Shown here in pieces: positions 52,497 to 61,719 of a DNA stretch of 64,000 bases. The number at the start of each line of letters is the position of its first letter. The stretch's first letter is position 1. The translations under genes and the position numbers were made by a program. Below the pieces are notes generated by a model. It had not been told where the DNA came from, searched no databases, and worked only from the letters and a program-made list of their open reading frames with translations. The DNA lies in the NCBI GenBank assembly GCA_042096155.1, contig JBELMC010000002.1, positions 1 through 64,000 of the forward strand, written 5' to 3'. Source of the DNA: Dinoroseobacter sp042096155 (lineage in GTDB: Bacteria; Pseudomonadota; Alphaproteobacteria; Rhodobacterales; Rhodobacteraceae).

Positions 52497-53408
52497 ATGT
52501 CACAGGACGCCGTCACCACTCATCAAGCCGAGGATGATGAGCGCAATCAATCGATCCTGATCTATGTCGATGGCGTACTGAAACCGCGTGCTGACGCGAC
52601 CGTATCCGTGTACGATTCCGGCTTTATGCTCGGCGACGGCATTTGGGAAGGATTGCGGCTGTACAATGGCAAATGGGCGTTTTTGGACGCACATATCGAT
52701 CGGCTGTTTGAGGGCGCTAAAGCGATTGATCTGAATATCGGGCTCGACCGCGCCGGGGTCATTGCCGCGCTGGACAAAACCCGAAAGGCCAACGGCATGA
52801 CCAGCGATGCCCATGCGCGCTTGATGGTAACGCGTGGCGTCAAGATATTACCGTTTCAGCATCCGAGCCTGTCACGCAGCGGGCCAACGATGGTCATTAT
52901 CATGGAGCACTCCAAACCGAAACTGCCACGTCCTATTCGCTTGGCGACGGTACCGCATCTGCGTGGGTTGCCGATGACGCAGGATCCAAAGTTGAATTCC
53001 CATTCCAAGCTGAACTGCATTCTCGCTTGTATTGCAGCGGAAAAAGCCGGTGCCGACGAGGCGTTGATGCTGGATGTGCATGGCTTCGTAAATACGACAA
53101 ACGCTTGTAATTTTTTTATCGTTCGAAATCATGAAGTTTGGACCTCGACCGCCGATTATTGTATGAATGGAATTACCCGGCAAAGAGTGATCGATCTGTG
53201 TCACGCCCATCAAATCCCTGTTTTTGAAAGAAATTTTTCGCTGGTCGACACGTACAGCGCGGATGAGGCCTTCTTGACCGGGACGTTTGGCGCGCAAACA
53301 CCTGTCAGCGAAATTGATGGGCGCAAGATCGGTGACGGCGAGATGGGGCCAATGACAGAGCGGATCCGATCGCTTTACAAAAGCTTGATTGCGCGAGACT
53401 GCGCGTGA
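52497..53408 (+). CDS. Class IV (branched-chain/D-amino acid type) aminotransferase
   Basis: Fold-type IV PLP aminotransferase. 303 aa; VSVYDSGFMLGDGIWEGLRL near residue 37 is the family N-terminal patch; the PLP lysine is probably Lys171 in NSHSKLNCILA, followed by GADEALMLDVHGFVNTTNAC. Substrate not evident: IlvE-like and D-alanine aminotransferase-like functions are both possible. Its TGA overlaps the start of the next gene (TGATG), so the two are probably made together. Confidence 0.88.
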   Translation: MSQDAVTTHQAEDDERNQSILIYVDGVLKPRADATVSVYDSGFMLGDGIWEGLRLYNGKWAFLDAHIDRLFEGAKAIDLNIGLDRAGVIAALDKTRKANGMTSDAHARLMVTRGVKILPFQHPSLSRSGPTMVIIMEHSKPKLPRPIRLATVPHLRGLPMTQDPKLNSHSKLNCILACIAAEKAGADEALMLDVHGFVNTTNACNFFIVRNHEVWTSTADYCMNGITRQRVIDLCHAHQIPVFERNFSLVDTYSADEAFLTGTFGAQTPVSEIDGRKIGDGEMGPMTERIRSLYKSLIARDCA

Positions 53409-54100
53409 TGCGGATTGCAATGTGGTCAGGGCCACGGAACCTCTCAACCGCGATGATGTATAGCTTTGGTGCGCGTGATGATTTTACCGTTTCGGATGAA
53501 CCTTTTTATGCCGCCTATTTGGATGCGACCGGTATTGAGCACCCGATGTGCGCCGAGATCCTCACCTCGCAACCTACAGATCCGCACAGGGTTGCGCGCC
53601 ACTGCGCTGGACCTGTTCCAGACGGTAAGCGCCACTGGTATCAAAAGCATATGACCCATCATATGATCGCATCTGTCCCGACAGATTGGCTCAATGCGGT
53701 GGTGAACGTATATCTGATCCGCCATCCTGCACGGGTTATCGCCAGCTATGCCGCGAAACGAGAGAAGGCAACGCTGAAAGATTTAGGGTTCACACGGCAA
53801 CTGGAGCTATTTGAACGGTTCCCTGGGCCGGTTATCGACAGCTCCGATATTCGGGCCAACCCCGAAACAATGTTGCAAAAGCTTTGCGCGGAAATTGGGT
53901 TGCCCTGGGATGATACAATGTTGCGCTGGCCAGCGGGAGGTCACAAAAACGATGGGGTTTGGGCGCGGCACTGGTACGCAACGGTGCACCGCTCTACCGG
54001 ATTCACGCAGGCCGATGGGCCATGTCCCCCCGAAAAGAGCGCTCTTCTGGACGCAGCGTTACCAATTTATCAAACACTGGCCGCGCATCGCATCAGCTGA
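53408..54100 (+). CDS. Sulfotransferase-like family protein
   Basis: 230 aa. SGPRNLSTAMMYSF at the N-terminus resembles the 5'-phosphosulfate loop of sulfotransferases, and VYLIRHPARVIASY (about 100) resembles the 3'-phosphate motif. TMLQKLCAEIGLPWDD is also typical of the superfamily. The acceptor is unknown. It is translationally coupled to the aminotransferase (TGATG) and overlaps argG by 8 nt tail to tail. Confidence 0.75.
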   Translation: MRIAMWSGPRNLSTAMMYSFGARDDFTVSDEPFYAAYLDATGIEHPMCAEILTSQPTDPHRVARHCAGPVPDGKRHWYQKHMTHHMIASVPTDWLNAVVNVYLIRHPARVIASYAAKREKATLKDLGFTRQLELFERFPGPVIDSSDIRANPETMLQKLCAEIGLPWDDTMLRWPAGGHKNDGVWARHWYATVHRSTGFTQADGPCPPEKSALLDAALPIYQTLAAHRIS

Positions 54101-55319
54101 TCCGCTTGTTTCGCGCCGCCAGAAGCTTCAGACGCAGGGCGTTCAACTGGATGAAACCCGCAGCGTCTTTCTGATCATAAGCCCCGGCATCTTCTTCAAA
54201 AGTCACATGCGCCTCGGAATACAATGAATAATCTGACCAACGACCCACCGTGCGCGCAGAACCTTTGTATAATTTCAGCTTCACTACACCAGTGACATGC
54301 TGTTGGCTTTTGTCGATGGCAGCTTGCAACATCTCGCGTTCGGGCGCGTACCAAAACCCGTTATAGATCAATTCGGCATAGCGTGGCATCAGCTCGTCTT
54401 TCAGATGAGCCGCGCCACGATCCAACGTGATTGATTCGATACCGCGATGCGCCTCAAGCAGCAAAGTGCCGCCCGGGGTCTCGTAGATACCGCGTGATTT
54501 CATGCCCACGAACCGACCCTCAACCAGATCAAGACGACCGCAGCCATGTTTGCCGCCCAGCTCATTGAGCTTGGTCAGAAGGGCCGCGGGGGACATGGTT
54601 TCGCCATTGATCGAGACGGCGTCGCCTTTCTCGAACCCGATTTCAACAAATTCCGGCGTATTGGGCGCATCCTCGGGGTGGACGGTCCGCTGGTAGACAT
54701 AAGCGGGCGCCATATCCGCCGGGTTTTCTAAAACTTTGCCTTCCGACGATGTGTGCAGAAGGTTGGCATCGACACTGAACGGTGCTTCGCCGCGCTTGTC
54801 TTTCGCGATCGGTATCTGGTGAGCCTCGGCGAATTCCAGCAATTTTGTACGGCTGGTCAGATCCCATTCGCGCCAGGGCGCAATGACTTTGATCTCTGGG
54901 TTAAGAGCATAGGCGGCAAGCTCAAAGCGGACCTGATCATTGCCTTTACCGGTCGCACCATGAGCCACTGCGTCAGCACCGGTCAGCGCAGCAATTTCCA
55001 CCAAACGCTTGGAAATCAGCGGCCGGGCAATCGACGTTCCCAGCAAATAGAGCCCTTCGTAAACCGCATTGGCGCGGAACATCGGAAACACGAAATCGCG
55101 CACGAATTCTTCGCGAACATCTTCGATGTAAATGTTCTCTGACGGGATCCCCAACAGCTCGGCCTTTTGCCGGGCAGGCTCCAGTTCTTCGCCCTGACCG
55201 AGATCGGCGGTGAAAGTGACCACTTCGCAGCCATATTCGCTCTGCAACCATTTCAGAATGATCGAAGTATCCAAGCCGCCGGAATAGGCGAGCACGACTT
55301 TCTTTGGGGCGGTGGCCAT
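54093..55319 (-). CDS. argG: Argininosuccinate synthase
   Basis: Makes argininosuccinate from citrulline, aspartate and ATP in arginine synthesis. The 408-aa protein has the pyrophosphatase P-loop LAYSGGLDTS at residues 10-19, ATGKGNDQVRFEL, and the family C-terminus. Full length. Confidence 0.97.
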   Translation of the reverse strand: MATAPKKVVLAYSGGLDTSIILKWLQSEYGCEVVTFTADLGQGEELEPARQKAELLGIPSENIYIEDVREEFVRDFVFPMFRANAVYEGLYLLGTSIARPLISKRLVEIAALTGADAVAHGATGKGNDQVRFELAAYALNPEIKVIAPWREWDLTSRTKLLEFAEAHQIPIAKDKRGEAPFSVDANLLHTSSEGKVLENPADMAPAYVYQRTVHPEDAPNTPEFVEIGFEKGDAVSINGETMSPAALLTKLNELGGKHGCGRLDLVEGRFVGMKSRGIYETPGGTLLLEAHRGIESITLDRGAAHLKDELMPRYAELIYNGFWYAPEREMLQAAIDKSQQHVTGVVKLKLYKGSARTVGRWSDYSLYSEAHVTFEEDAGAYDQKDAAGFIQLNALRLKLLAARNKRIS

Positions 55320-55480
55320 CGCAAGTCCTTCCGTATTTTTACGGCGCGGTTACCGGCTTTTGGGCTTACGTGCAAGGCGGGCCGCGCGCGGCGCATAATT
55401 GCCCGGCATTGGGTTTTGCTTTACCGATTTCAGCAGCTTATGGTGCGTGTTGGACGCGTCTTCGGATAAAGGTCTCGATT

Positions 55481-56722
55481 TTGGGTGATTTTGCGAAAGC
55501 GGCACAAGCGGCCATGGATGAAATGCGACAGGTGTTCCCGGCAACGCCGTTGCAGCGAAATGCGTTTTTATCTGACCGATTTAACGCTGAGATCTGGTTG
55601 AAACGCGAAGATTTGTCGCCAGTGCGGTCCTATAAAATCCGTGGTGCATATAATGCGCTGCGAAAACAAGTTGGTGTCGGACAAACGCAGTTTGTTTGCG
55701 CCAGTGCAGGCAACCATGCGCAGGGCGTGGCCTATGTATGCGCGCATTTCGGCGTTCACGGGGTGATCTTTATGCCAGTGACGACACCGCGCCAGAAAAT
55801 TGACAAAACACGCGCCTTTGGCGGTGCTGCAATCGATATTCGGCTGGTTGGCGATTACGTTGACGATACGCTGGCAGCCGCAAAAGACTATTGCCACGAA
55901 GTGGGCGGATATTTTCTTTCCCCTTTTGACGATTTGGACGTGATTGAAGGACAGGCCAGCGTTGCAGCTGAGATTTTGGCAGATCTGCCGCAAGCGCCTG
56001 ATATGATGGTATTGCCTGTTGGCGGCGGCGGGCTGTCTTCAGGAACAACAGCCTATATGCGTGAGATGGCGCCTGACACCGAATTTCGTTTGGTAGAACC
56101 ACTTGGTGCGCGCTCTCTTGCAATCGCGCTTGAGGACCGAGCCCCATCGACAGTGCGGCCCATAGATAACTTTGTTGATGGCGCTGCCGTCGCACGGATT
56201 GGCGCACAGAATTTCGAGTTTTTGAAGCATATCAATCGCGCTCATGTGCTTGCCGCACCAGAAGACCGAATTTGTGCAACGATTGTCGAGATGTTGAATG
56301 TCGAAGGTATCGTGCTGGAACCGGCAGGCGCATTGGCAATTGATGTTTTGGATCAAATAAATGCGGATATTGTCGGCAAAACAGTGGTTTGTATCACATC
56401 AGGCGGAAATTTTGACTTCGAGCGTTTGCCAGAAGTGAAGGAACGTGCGCTCCGGTACACCGGGCTTAAAAAATACTTTATTTTGCGGATGCCGCAGCGG
56501 CCTGGCGCGCTGAGGGAATTTCTGTCTTTTCTGGGTCCAGACGATGATATTTCTCGGTTTGAATATCTCAAAAAATCTGCGCGTAATTTTGGGTCCGTTC
56601 TGATTGGTATCGAAACCAAGGAGCGAGAAGCCTTCGATGAGTTGTTCACCAAAATGCAGGCGCGCGGCTTTTCATACCGCGATATCACCGGCGATGAGGT
56701 CTTGTCCGAATTCCTGATCTAA
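55481..56722 (+). CDS. ilvA: Threonine dehydratase (single ACT-like domain)
   Basis: PLP enzyme deaminating threonine to 2-oxobutyrate, first step of isoleucine synthesis. 413 aa from a TTG at 55481 with AAAGG 8 nt upstream; the frame is open back to 55304. PLP lysine in VRSYKIRGAYNALRK (about residue 55), PVGGGGLSSG for phosphate binding, and one C-terminal regulatory domain (FILRMPQRPGALREFLSFLG). Confidence 0.92.
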   Translation: MGDFAKAAQAAMDEMRQVFPATPLQRNAFLSDRFNAEIWLKREDLSPVRSYKIRGAYNALRKQVGVGQTQFVCASAGNHAQGVAYVCAHFGVHGVIFMPVTTPRQKIDKTRAFGGAAIDIRLVGDYVDDTLAAAKDYCHEVGGYFLSPFDDLDVIEGQASVAAEILADLPQAPDMMVLPVGGGGLSSGTTAYMREMAPDTEFRLVEPLGARSLAIALEDRAPSTVRPIDNFVDGAAVARIGAQNFEFLKHINRAHVLAAPEDRICATIVEMLNVEGIVLEPAGALAIDVLDQINADIVGKTVVCITSGGNFDFERLPEVKERALRYTGLKKYFILRMPQRPGALREFLSFLGPDDDISRFEYLKKSARNFGSVLIGIETKEREAFDELFTKMQARGFSYRDITGDEVLSEFLI

Positions 56723-57045
56723 ATGGCCCAGGATTGCTTGGGCAACCCAAGCATAAAGGCATCACAGGTCTTGTCATAGGCGATAACAACAGTGCTGAGA
56801 TCCATGGGCCCCTCGTCATGGGTCTTTTCCAGCGTTTCACAAATCTTGCGCACCGGCTGAAAACCAAGGTTCCCCGACATCCCCTTGAGAAAGTGCAGCA
56901 CTGGGCCCGGGGTGTTGCAAATTGGATTATTGCGCAATGGGGTGAGCGTTTCTTCTGCTTCTTCGAGAAAAATCTCAACAACTTCGTCAAAGTCTTCGGC
57001 GCCAACTTCTTCTCTCAGCTCGCCAACCCGTGCCCAATCGATCAT
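56719..57045 (-). CDS. Stand-alone histidine phosphotransfer (HPt) protein
   Basis: Phosphorelay intermediate. 108 aa from the ATG at 57045 (MIDWARVGELREEVGAEDFD), with AAGGGG at proper distance; the ATG at 57051 is too close to it. HFLKGMSGNLGF with His51 is the HPt motif. It is divergent from the response regulator/phosphatase gene, 132 nt away, a likely partner. The stop overlaps the ilvA stop by 4 nt. Confidence 0.88.
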   Translation of the reverse strand: MIDWARVGELREEVGAEDFDEVVEIFLEEAEETLTPLRNNPICNTPGPVLHFLKGMSGNLGFQPVRKICETLEKTHDEGPMDLSTVVIAYDKTCDAFMLGLPKQSWAI

Positions 57046-57177
57046 CGACATCCCCTTCTATTTTTTCGTTCGATATAAGCGCAAATTGTTTAGACTATGT
57101 TACTGGGCGGCGCTCTTTATTTCATCAGTTGTTAAATCCCGTCGGGCACCCATTGCGTGGGGCGCGAGAGTGAAGCG

Positions 57178-58467
57178 ATGGTAAATAACAGTCCGGTTGG
57201 TAAGATTAACATGGTTGATCCGGCACAAAGGCCGCAGCCCAAACGACCTATTATTGTGGTCGATGACAGTCGGTTTCAGCGCCGAATTCTGTCGGCAACC
57301 TTGCGCAGGTGCGGGTATGATGTAATCGAAGCTGATTCGGGCGCCGAAGCCCTGGCCATCCTCGACAAAACGCCAGTCGATATGGTCATCAGTGACTGGC
57401 TCATGCCCGGCATGACTGGCCTGGAGCTCTGCGCGGCTCTGCGTAATCGCCCAGATACAGGCTATACATATCTGATTTTGCTGACATCAAAAAACGAAAA
57501 AGCCGAGATTGCGGCAGGCCTCAATGCAGGTGCAGATGATTTCTTGACCAAGCCAGTCAACGGTCTGGAACTGGAGGCCCGGATCAGAGCGGGCGAGCGG
57601 TTGCTGGATATGGAACGCGCCTTGGTGGTCAAAAATGAGGAAGTCAGCTATGCGCTTGACCAAATTCAAACCCTATATGACGCGATTGATCGTGATTTGC
57701 AGGAGGCCAAGACACTGCAGCAATCTCTGCTGCGTGATAAAGATGCGACCTTTGGTCCTGCAAAACTGAGCCTTATGCTTGAGTCCAGCGGGCATGTTGG
57801 CGGCGACCTGACAGGTTTTTTTCGTATCAATGACAGACATCTGGGGCTCTATAGCTTGGATGTCAGCGGTCATGGGGTCAGTTCGGCACTTATGACGGCG
57901 CGTTTGGCTGGGTTGTTGTCGGGCTCTACGCCGGGACAGAACCTTGCGCTGGGCTTGAATGAGGCAGGTGAAACCGTGCCCCGCAACCCAGAAGATGTGG
58001 CCGCCGAATTGAACGAGATGTTGCTGTTTGATATGGAAACGCAGCACTATTTCACCATAGTGCTTGCGACTTTGGATTTGCAGACCGGCGCTCTGCATGG
58101 GGTTCAGGCCGGCCATCCGCACCCGTTGCTTTATCGGAAACGTGGCAAGATGGAGATCTTGGGCAATGGTGGCTTGCCGATCGGTCTGATCCCGGGTGCA
58201 ACCTATGATCCGTTTTTTGCCAAGATGCGCAACGGCGACCGGTTGGTCTTGATGTCGGATGGGGTGACTGAGGCGACCGCCCCCGATGGCGAAATGCTGG
58301 ACACAGACGGCGCAATCAAGTTGCTAAGGCGTCAAAAAAGAACGGAAACCTCGTTTGTATTGCCGAATATTGCCAAAGACTTGAGGATGCTCACTGGCGA
58401 AGTCGCTTTTGAAGACGATGTGTCAGGGCTGGTATTGGATTTCGATCACGCCCATTTGGAAAACTGA
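57178..58467 (+). CDS. Response regulator with PP2C (RsbU/SpoIIE) phosphatase output
   Basis: 429 aa. Receiver domain with acidic pocket VVDDS, phosphoacceptor Asp73 (VISDWLMPGM) and Lys125 (LTKPVNG); then a coiled-coil linker (SYALDQIQTLYDAIDRDLQE), then PP2C domain with GGDLTGFF, LDVSGHGVSSALMTARLAG, LMSDGVTEATAPDGE and the metal Asp in EDDVSGL. Such proteins dephosphorylate anti-anti-sigma factors; no STAS or anti-sigma gene is next to it. An alternative start is the ATG at 57211. Confidence 0.9.
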   Translation: MVNNSPVGKINMVDPAQRPQPKRPIIVVDDSRFQRRILSATLRRCGYDVIEADSGAEALAILDKTPVDMVISDWLMPGMTGLELCAALRNRPDTGYTYLILLTSKNEKAEIAAGLNAGADDFLTKPVNGLELEARIRAGERLLDMERALVVKNEEVSYALDQIQTLYDAIDRDLQEAKTLQQSLLRDKDATFGPAKLSLMLESSGHVGGDLTGFFRINDRHLGLYSLDVSGHGVSSALMTARLAGLLSGSTPGQNLALGLNEAGETVPRNPEDVAAELNEMLLFDMETQHYFTIVLATLDLQTGALHGVQAGHPHPLLYRKRGKMEILGNGGLPIGLIPGATYDPFFAKMRNGDRLVLMSDGVTEATAPDGEMLDTDGAIKLLRRQKRTETSFVLPNIAKDLRMLTGEVAFEDDVSGLVLDFDHAHLEN

Positions 58468-58901
58468 CGTTGTATTGCTTGGACAAAGGCTTTATCGCCT
58501 GCGTTGGCCAATATGTCAGCAGTGTCTGACAGGCTGGCCCAAACGGCAGTATGGCCGGTTTCCAGGGGATCAGACAGAGCACGTACCGGGCGCGCGATGT
58601 AAATGGTGCACAGTTTTTCGGCCCAAAACCCGTATTCCGGCATATGGGTGAACCGACGAAAGGCGCCCAAACGACGAGCGGACGAAATGCTCCATCCCGT
58701 TTCTTCGCGCACTTCGCGATGGAGCGCGGGTATCGGATGCTCGCCGGGATCAATCCCGCCGCCAGGCAACTGAAATTCTGGAACAGGTTCGGCTTGATGG
58801 GTCAGCAACACCTCCGCTCCAAGCAATAAAATCGCATAGACACCAGGTCGAAACCGATAAGTTTGCCCCGAAACGACAGGTTCACCGTATCGTTTAATCA
58901 T
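58446..58901 (-). CDS. NUDIX hydrolase
   Basis: 151 aa with a complete NUDIX box (GGGIDPGEHPIPALHREVRE, then ETGW). The substrate cannot be read from sequence; RppH/MutT-like or ADP-ribose pyrophosphatase activity are possible. Tail-to-tail overlap of 22 nt with the phosphatase gene. Confidence 0.85.
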   Translation of the reverse strand: MIKRYGEPVVSGQTYRFRPGVYAILLLGAEVLLTHQAEPVPEFQLPGGGIDPGEHPIPALHREVREETGWSISSARRLGAFRRFTHMPEYGFWAEKLCTIYIARPVRALSDPLETGHTAVWASLSDTADILANAGDKAFVQAIQRQFSKWA

Positions 58902-59015
58902 AGCTGCATCCTATTGTGCGCTGGTGGAAGGGCTTGGACCGGGACGATCGCCCCTCTATATACCCTGCAAAGCGGTCTGTCCGCTGTCTTTTTGCCCGAA
59001 TGTGGAACCTCAATC

Positions 59016-60005
59016 ATGACGCAGATGACGAAACTTGCCTGGGACGACACTGTCTTACCGTTTCAGCTTGATCGGTCGGATATCCGCGGACGCGTTGCTC
59101 GGTTGGATGGCGCATTGGATCAGGTGTTAAAGCAGCACAGATATCCCCCTGAAATCGAGGCCCTCGTGGCCGAAGCCTGCTTGCTCACTGTTTTGATTGG
59201 CCAAACCATCAAGCTGCGTTGGAAGTTGTCATTGCAAGTGCGCGGTGACGGGCCCGCACGTTTGATCGCCACGGATTATTACGGACCAACACAGAGTGGC
59301 GAGCCTGCTCGTATTCGAGCTTATGCCAGCTATGATGCAGAACGACTGGACTCCGATGTTGATCCATTTTCGCAGATCGGCAAAGGATATTTTGCCGTGC
59401 TGATCGACCAGGGCAAAGGCACTGCGCCTTATCAGGGAATCACACCGATTGCGGGTGGATCTTTGGCAAATTGCGCGCAATCTTATTTTGCCCAATCCGA
59501 ACAGCTGCCAACGCGGTTCGCGCTGAGCTTTGGACGCAATAGTGTATCAGGCGCGGATGAAACCTGGCGCGCCGGTGGCGTAATGTTGCAAGTCATGCCG
59601 AAAGCATCGCCATTTTCGGCAAATCCTGGGTCTGGTGAAGGGGGGATATTGCGGCACGAAGATATTCTCGATGGTGATGAAGGTGAAAACTGGATTCGCG
59701 CGAATGCTCTGCTGGACACGGTGGAACAGTTCGAATTGGTCGGTCCTTCGGTTGCGCCGTCCGATTTATTGGTGCGGCTTTTCCACGAAGAGAGCCCACG
59801 TGTGTTTGATGCGCAGCCGGTGAAATTTGGCTGCACCTGTTCGGAAGACCGCGTGCGTCAAAGCCTGTCAATTTATTCAGCCAAAGATATCGCTTCTATG
59901 ACCAACGATTCCGGCAAAGTGACGGCGGATTGCCAGTTTTGCGGCGCACATTATGTGCTCGACCCCAAAACGGTCGGCTTTGAGGCAGAAACGGCCCCGC
60001 AATGA
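59016..60005 (+). CDS. hslO: Hsp33 redox-regulated chaperone
   Basis: Holdase activated by oxidation through a zinc-binding Cys cluster. 329 aa from the ATG at 59016 (MTQMTKLAWDDTVLPFQLDR); the frame is open upstream to 58863 without likely coding. C-terminal cluster CTCSEDRVRQSL and CQFCGAHY gives the four zinc cysteines. Its TGA overlaps the next gene (ATGA). Confidence 0.93.
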   Translation: MTQMTKLAWDDTVLPFQLDRSDIRGRVARLDGALDQVLKQHRYPPEIEALVAEACLLTVLIGQTIKLRWKLSLQVRGDGPARLIATDYYGPTQSGEPARIRAYASYDAERLDSDVDPFSQIGKGYFAVLIDQGKGTAPYQGITPIAGGSLANCAQSYFAQSEQLPTRFALSFGRNSVSGADETWRAGGVMLQVMPKASPFSANPGSGEGGILRHEDILDGDEGENWIRANALLDTVEQFELVGPSVAPSDLLVRLFHEESPRVFDAQPVKFGCTCSEDRVRQSLSIYSAKDIASMTNDSGKVTADCQFCGAHYVLDPKTVGFEAETAPQ

Positions 60006-60574
60006 CGGCGCTGCACCTGGTCCGGGAAGCTATCACCCGCGCTCAGGCCCAGACATCAGACTTTGACCTGAACCCAGATATTTCGTTGAGCAAGACGCGC
60101 AAGCTACATGATGCGGCCGTTTTGATCGCGATCACCGATGCAGAACGCGTGATCCTGACAAAACGATCTTCCAAACTGAAACATCATCCTGGTCAGATCG
60201 CTTTTCCGGGTGGTCGGGTCGATTCATCTGATCACAGCATTCTGGATGCGGCTTTGCGCGAAGCACATGAGGAAATCGGCCTGCCCGAGCGTCTTGTATC
60301 GCCACTGGGTCAATTGTCGTGCCACGAAACGGTTACCGGGTTTTTGGTGACTCCGATTGTTGCACATATCACGGGTGATTATGTGCCCAAGGCTGAACCC
60401 GGCGAAGTTGACGAGATTTTCACCGTGCCATTGTCTCATATTTTGGACGCGACAAATTACCGGATCGAGCGACGAAGCTGGCACGGAGTTTGGCGAAGTT
60501 TTTATGTGGTCCCGTATGGTCCTTATTATATTTGGGGCGCAACGGCACGCATGCTGCGGGCGCTTGCGCGATGA
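60002..60574 (+). CDS. NUDIX hydrolase, CoA pyrophosphatase (NudL) type
   Basis: 190 aa. KRSSKLKHHPGQIAFPGGRV is the UPF0035 signature of CoA pyrophosphatases, and the NUDIX box continues through ALREAHEEIGL. Between hslO and the nucleotidyltransferase with 4-nt overlaps on both sides. Confidence 0.9.
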   Translation: MTALHLVREAITRAQAQTSDFDLNPDISLSKTRKLHDAAVLIAITDAERVILTKRSSKLKHHPGQIAFPGGRVDSSDHSILDAALREAHEEIGLPERLVSPLGQLSCHETVTGFLVTPIVAHITGDYVPKAEPGEVDEIFTVPLSHILDATNYRIERRSWHGVWRSFYVVPYGPYYIWGATARMLRALAR

Positions 60575-61719
60575 TCAAGATTGATCCAAAGCTTTTTGGT
60601 GCAGGTCGAACAGTGCTCGATCTGTTAAGCAACGCGGGATTTCAGGCCTATGTCGTCGGTGGCCACGTGCGCAACGCTCTGTTGGGCGCGCCTGTGTCCG
60701 ATCTCGATATCGCGACCAATGCGTCTCCCGCACAGGTGATCGGCTGTGCCAAATCGGCAGGTATCAAAGCTGTCCCGACAGGGATCGACCACGGTACCGT
60801 TACACTGGTGATCAAGCGCGACCCGATTGAAGTGACAACATTTCGTCGGGATGTGGCCACCGACGGTCGTCGCGCCGTGGTGTCTTTTGCAAATACCATC
60901 GAAGAGGATGCGCGACGGCGCGATTTTACCATGAATGCGCTTTATGCGGATCTGAATGGAACCGTTTTTGATCCGCTTGGCGGGCTGGCTGACCTGATGA
61001 CACGGCGGGTGCGTTTCATTGATGATCCAGCCCAGCGCATCTGTGAAGATTATCTACGTATCTTACGGTTTTTTCGGTTTTTTGCGTGGTACGGGGATCG
61101 CAGTCATGGGTTTGACAGTGAAGCGCTGGCCGCCTGTGCCACCCATAGCGCTGGTCTATCACAGTTAAGCAAAGAGCGTGTCGGCGGCGAAATGCTCAAA
61201 CTGCTGGGCGCACCGGATCCAAGCCAAGCGGTGGCCGCGATGGAGCAAAGCGGTGTTCTGTCACAGATATTGCCAGGTGCGCAGGCCAAAGCCCTAGCAG
61301 TTTTGATCCACCTTGAAGATGGCCTCACACCCGATCCTCTGCGCCGGCTTGCGGCTTTGGGCGGCAAAGACCTGACTGAGGCAATGCGACTGTCAAAAGC
61401 GGAAGCGCGCTATTTGACGGGACTTCAAAGCGGAATCGAAACAAACATGCCACCGCATGAGGCCGGGTATCGCCTTGGTGCAAACATCGCGAGGGACCTG
61501 ATTTTATTGCGCGCGGCGTTGTTTGAAAACATATTGGATCACGCTGATTTGCTGGCTGTGGCGAAAGGGGCAAGCGCCAAATTCCCTATGAAGGCAGAGG
61601 ATCTGCCAGAGCTGAGCGGAGCAGCCCTTGGTCAAGCGCTCAAATCCGCTCAGACAGCTTGGATCGCTTCAGGCTTTGTATTGACCCTGCCTGAACTGAT
61701 CGCGAAATGTCGACCATGA
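60571..61719 (+). CDS. cca: CCA tRNA nucleotidyltransferase/poly(A) polymerase family
   Basis: Class II nucleotidyltransferase that adds or repairs the tRNA CCA end. 382 aa from the ATG at 60571. Head domain with VVGGHVRNALLGAPVSDLDI (catalytic DxD) and RRRDFTMNALYAD, then RICEDYLRILRFFRFFAWYG. Poly(A) polymerase activity cannot be excluded by sequence. Overlaps lysE-family gene. Confidence 0.9.
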   Translation: MIKIDPKLFGAGRTVLDLLSNAGFQAYVVGGHVRNALLGAPVSDLDIATNASPAQVIGCAKSAGIKAVPTGIDHGTVTLVIKRDPIEVTTFRRDVATDGRRAVVSFANTIEEDARRRDFTMNALYADLNGTVFDPLGGLADLMTRRVRFIDDPAQRICEDYLRILRFFRFFAWYGDRSHGFDSEALAACATHSAGLSQLSKERVGGEMLKLLGAPDPSQAVAAMEQSGVLSQILPGAQAKALAVLIHLEDGLTPDPLRRLAALGGKDLTEAMRLSKAEARYLTGLQSGIETNMPPHEAGYRLGANIARDLILLRAALFENILDHADLLAVAKGASAKFPMKAEDLPELSGAALGQALKSAQTAWIASGFVLTLPELIAKCRP

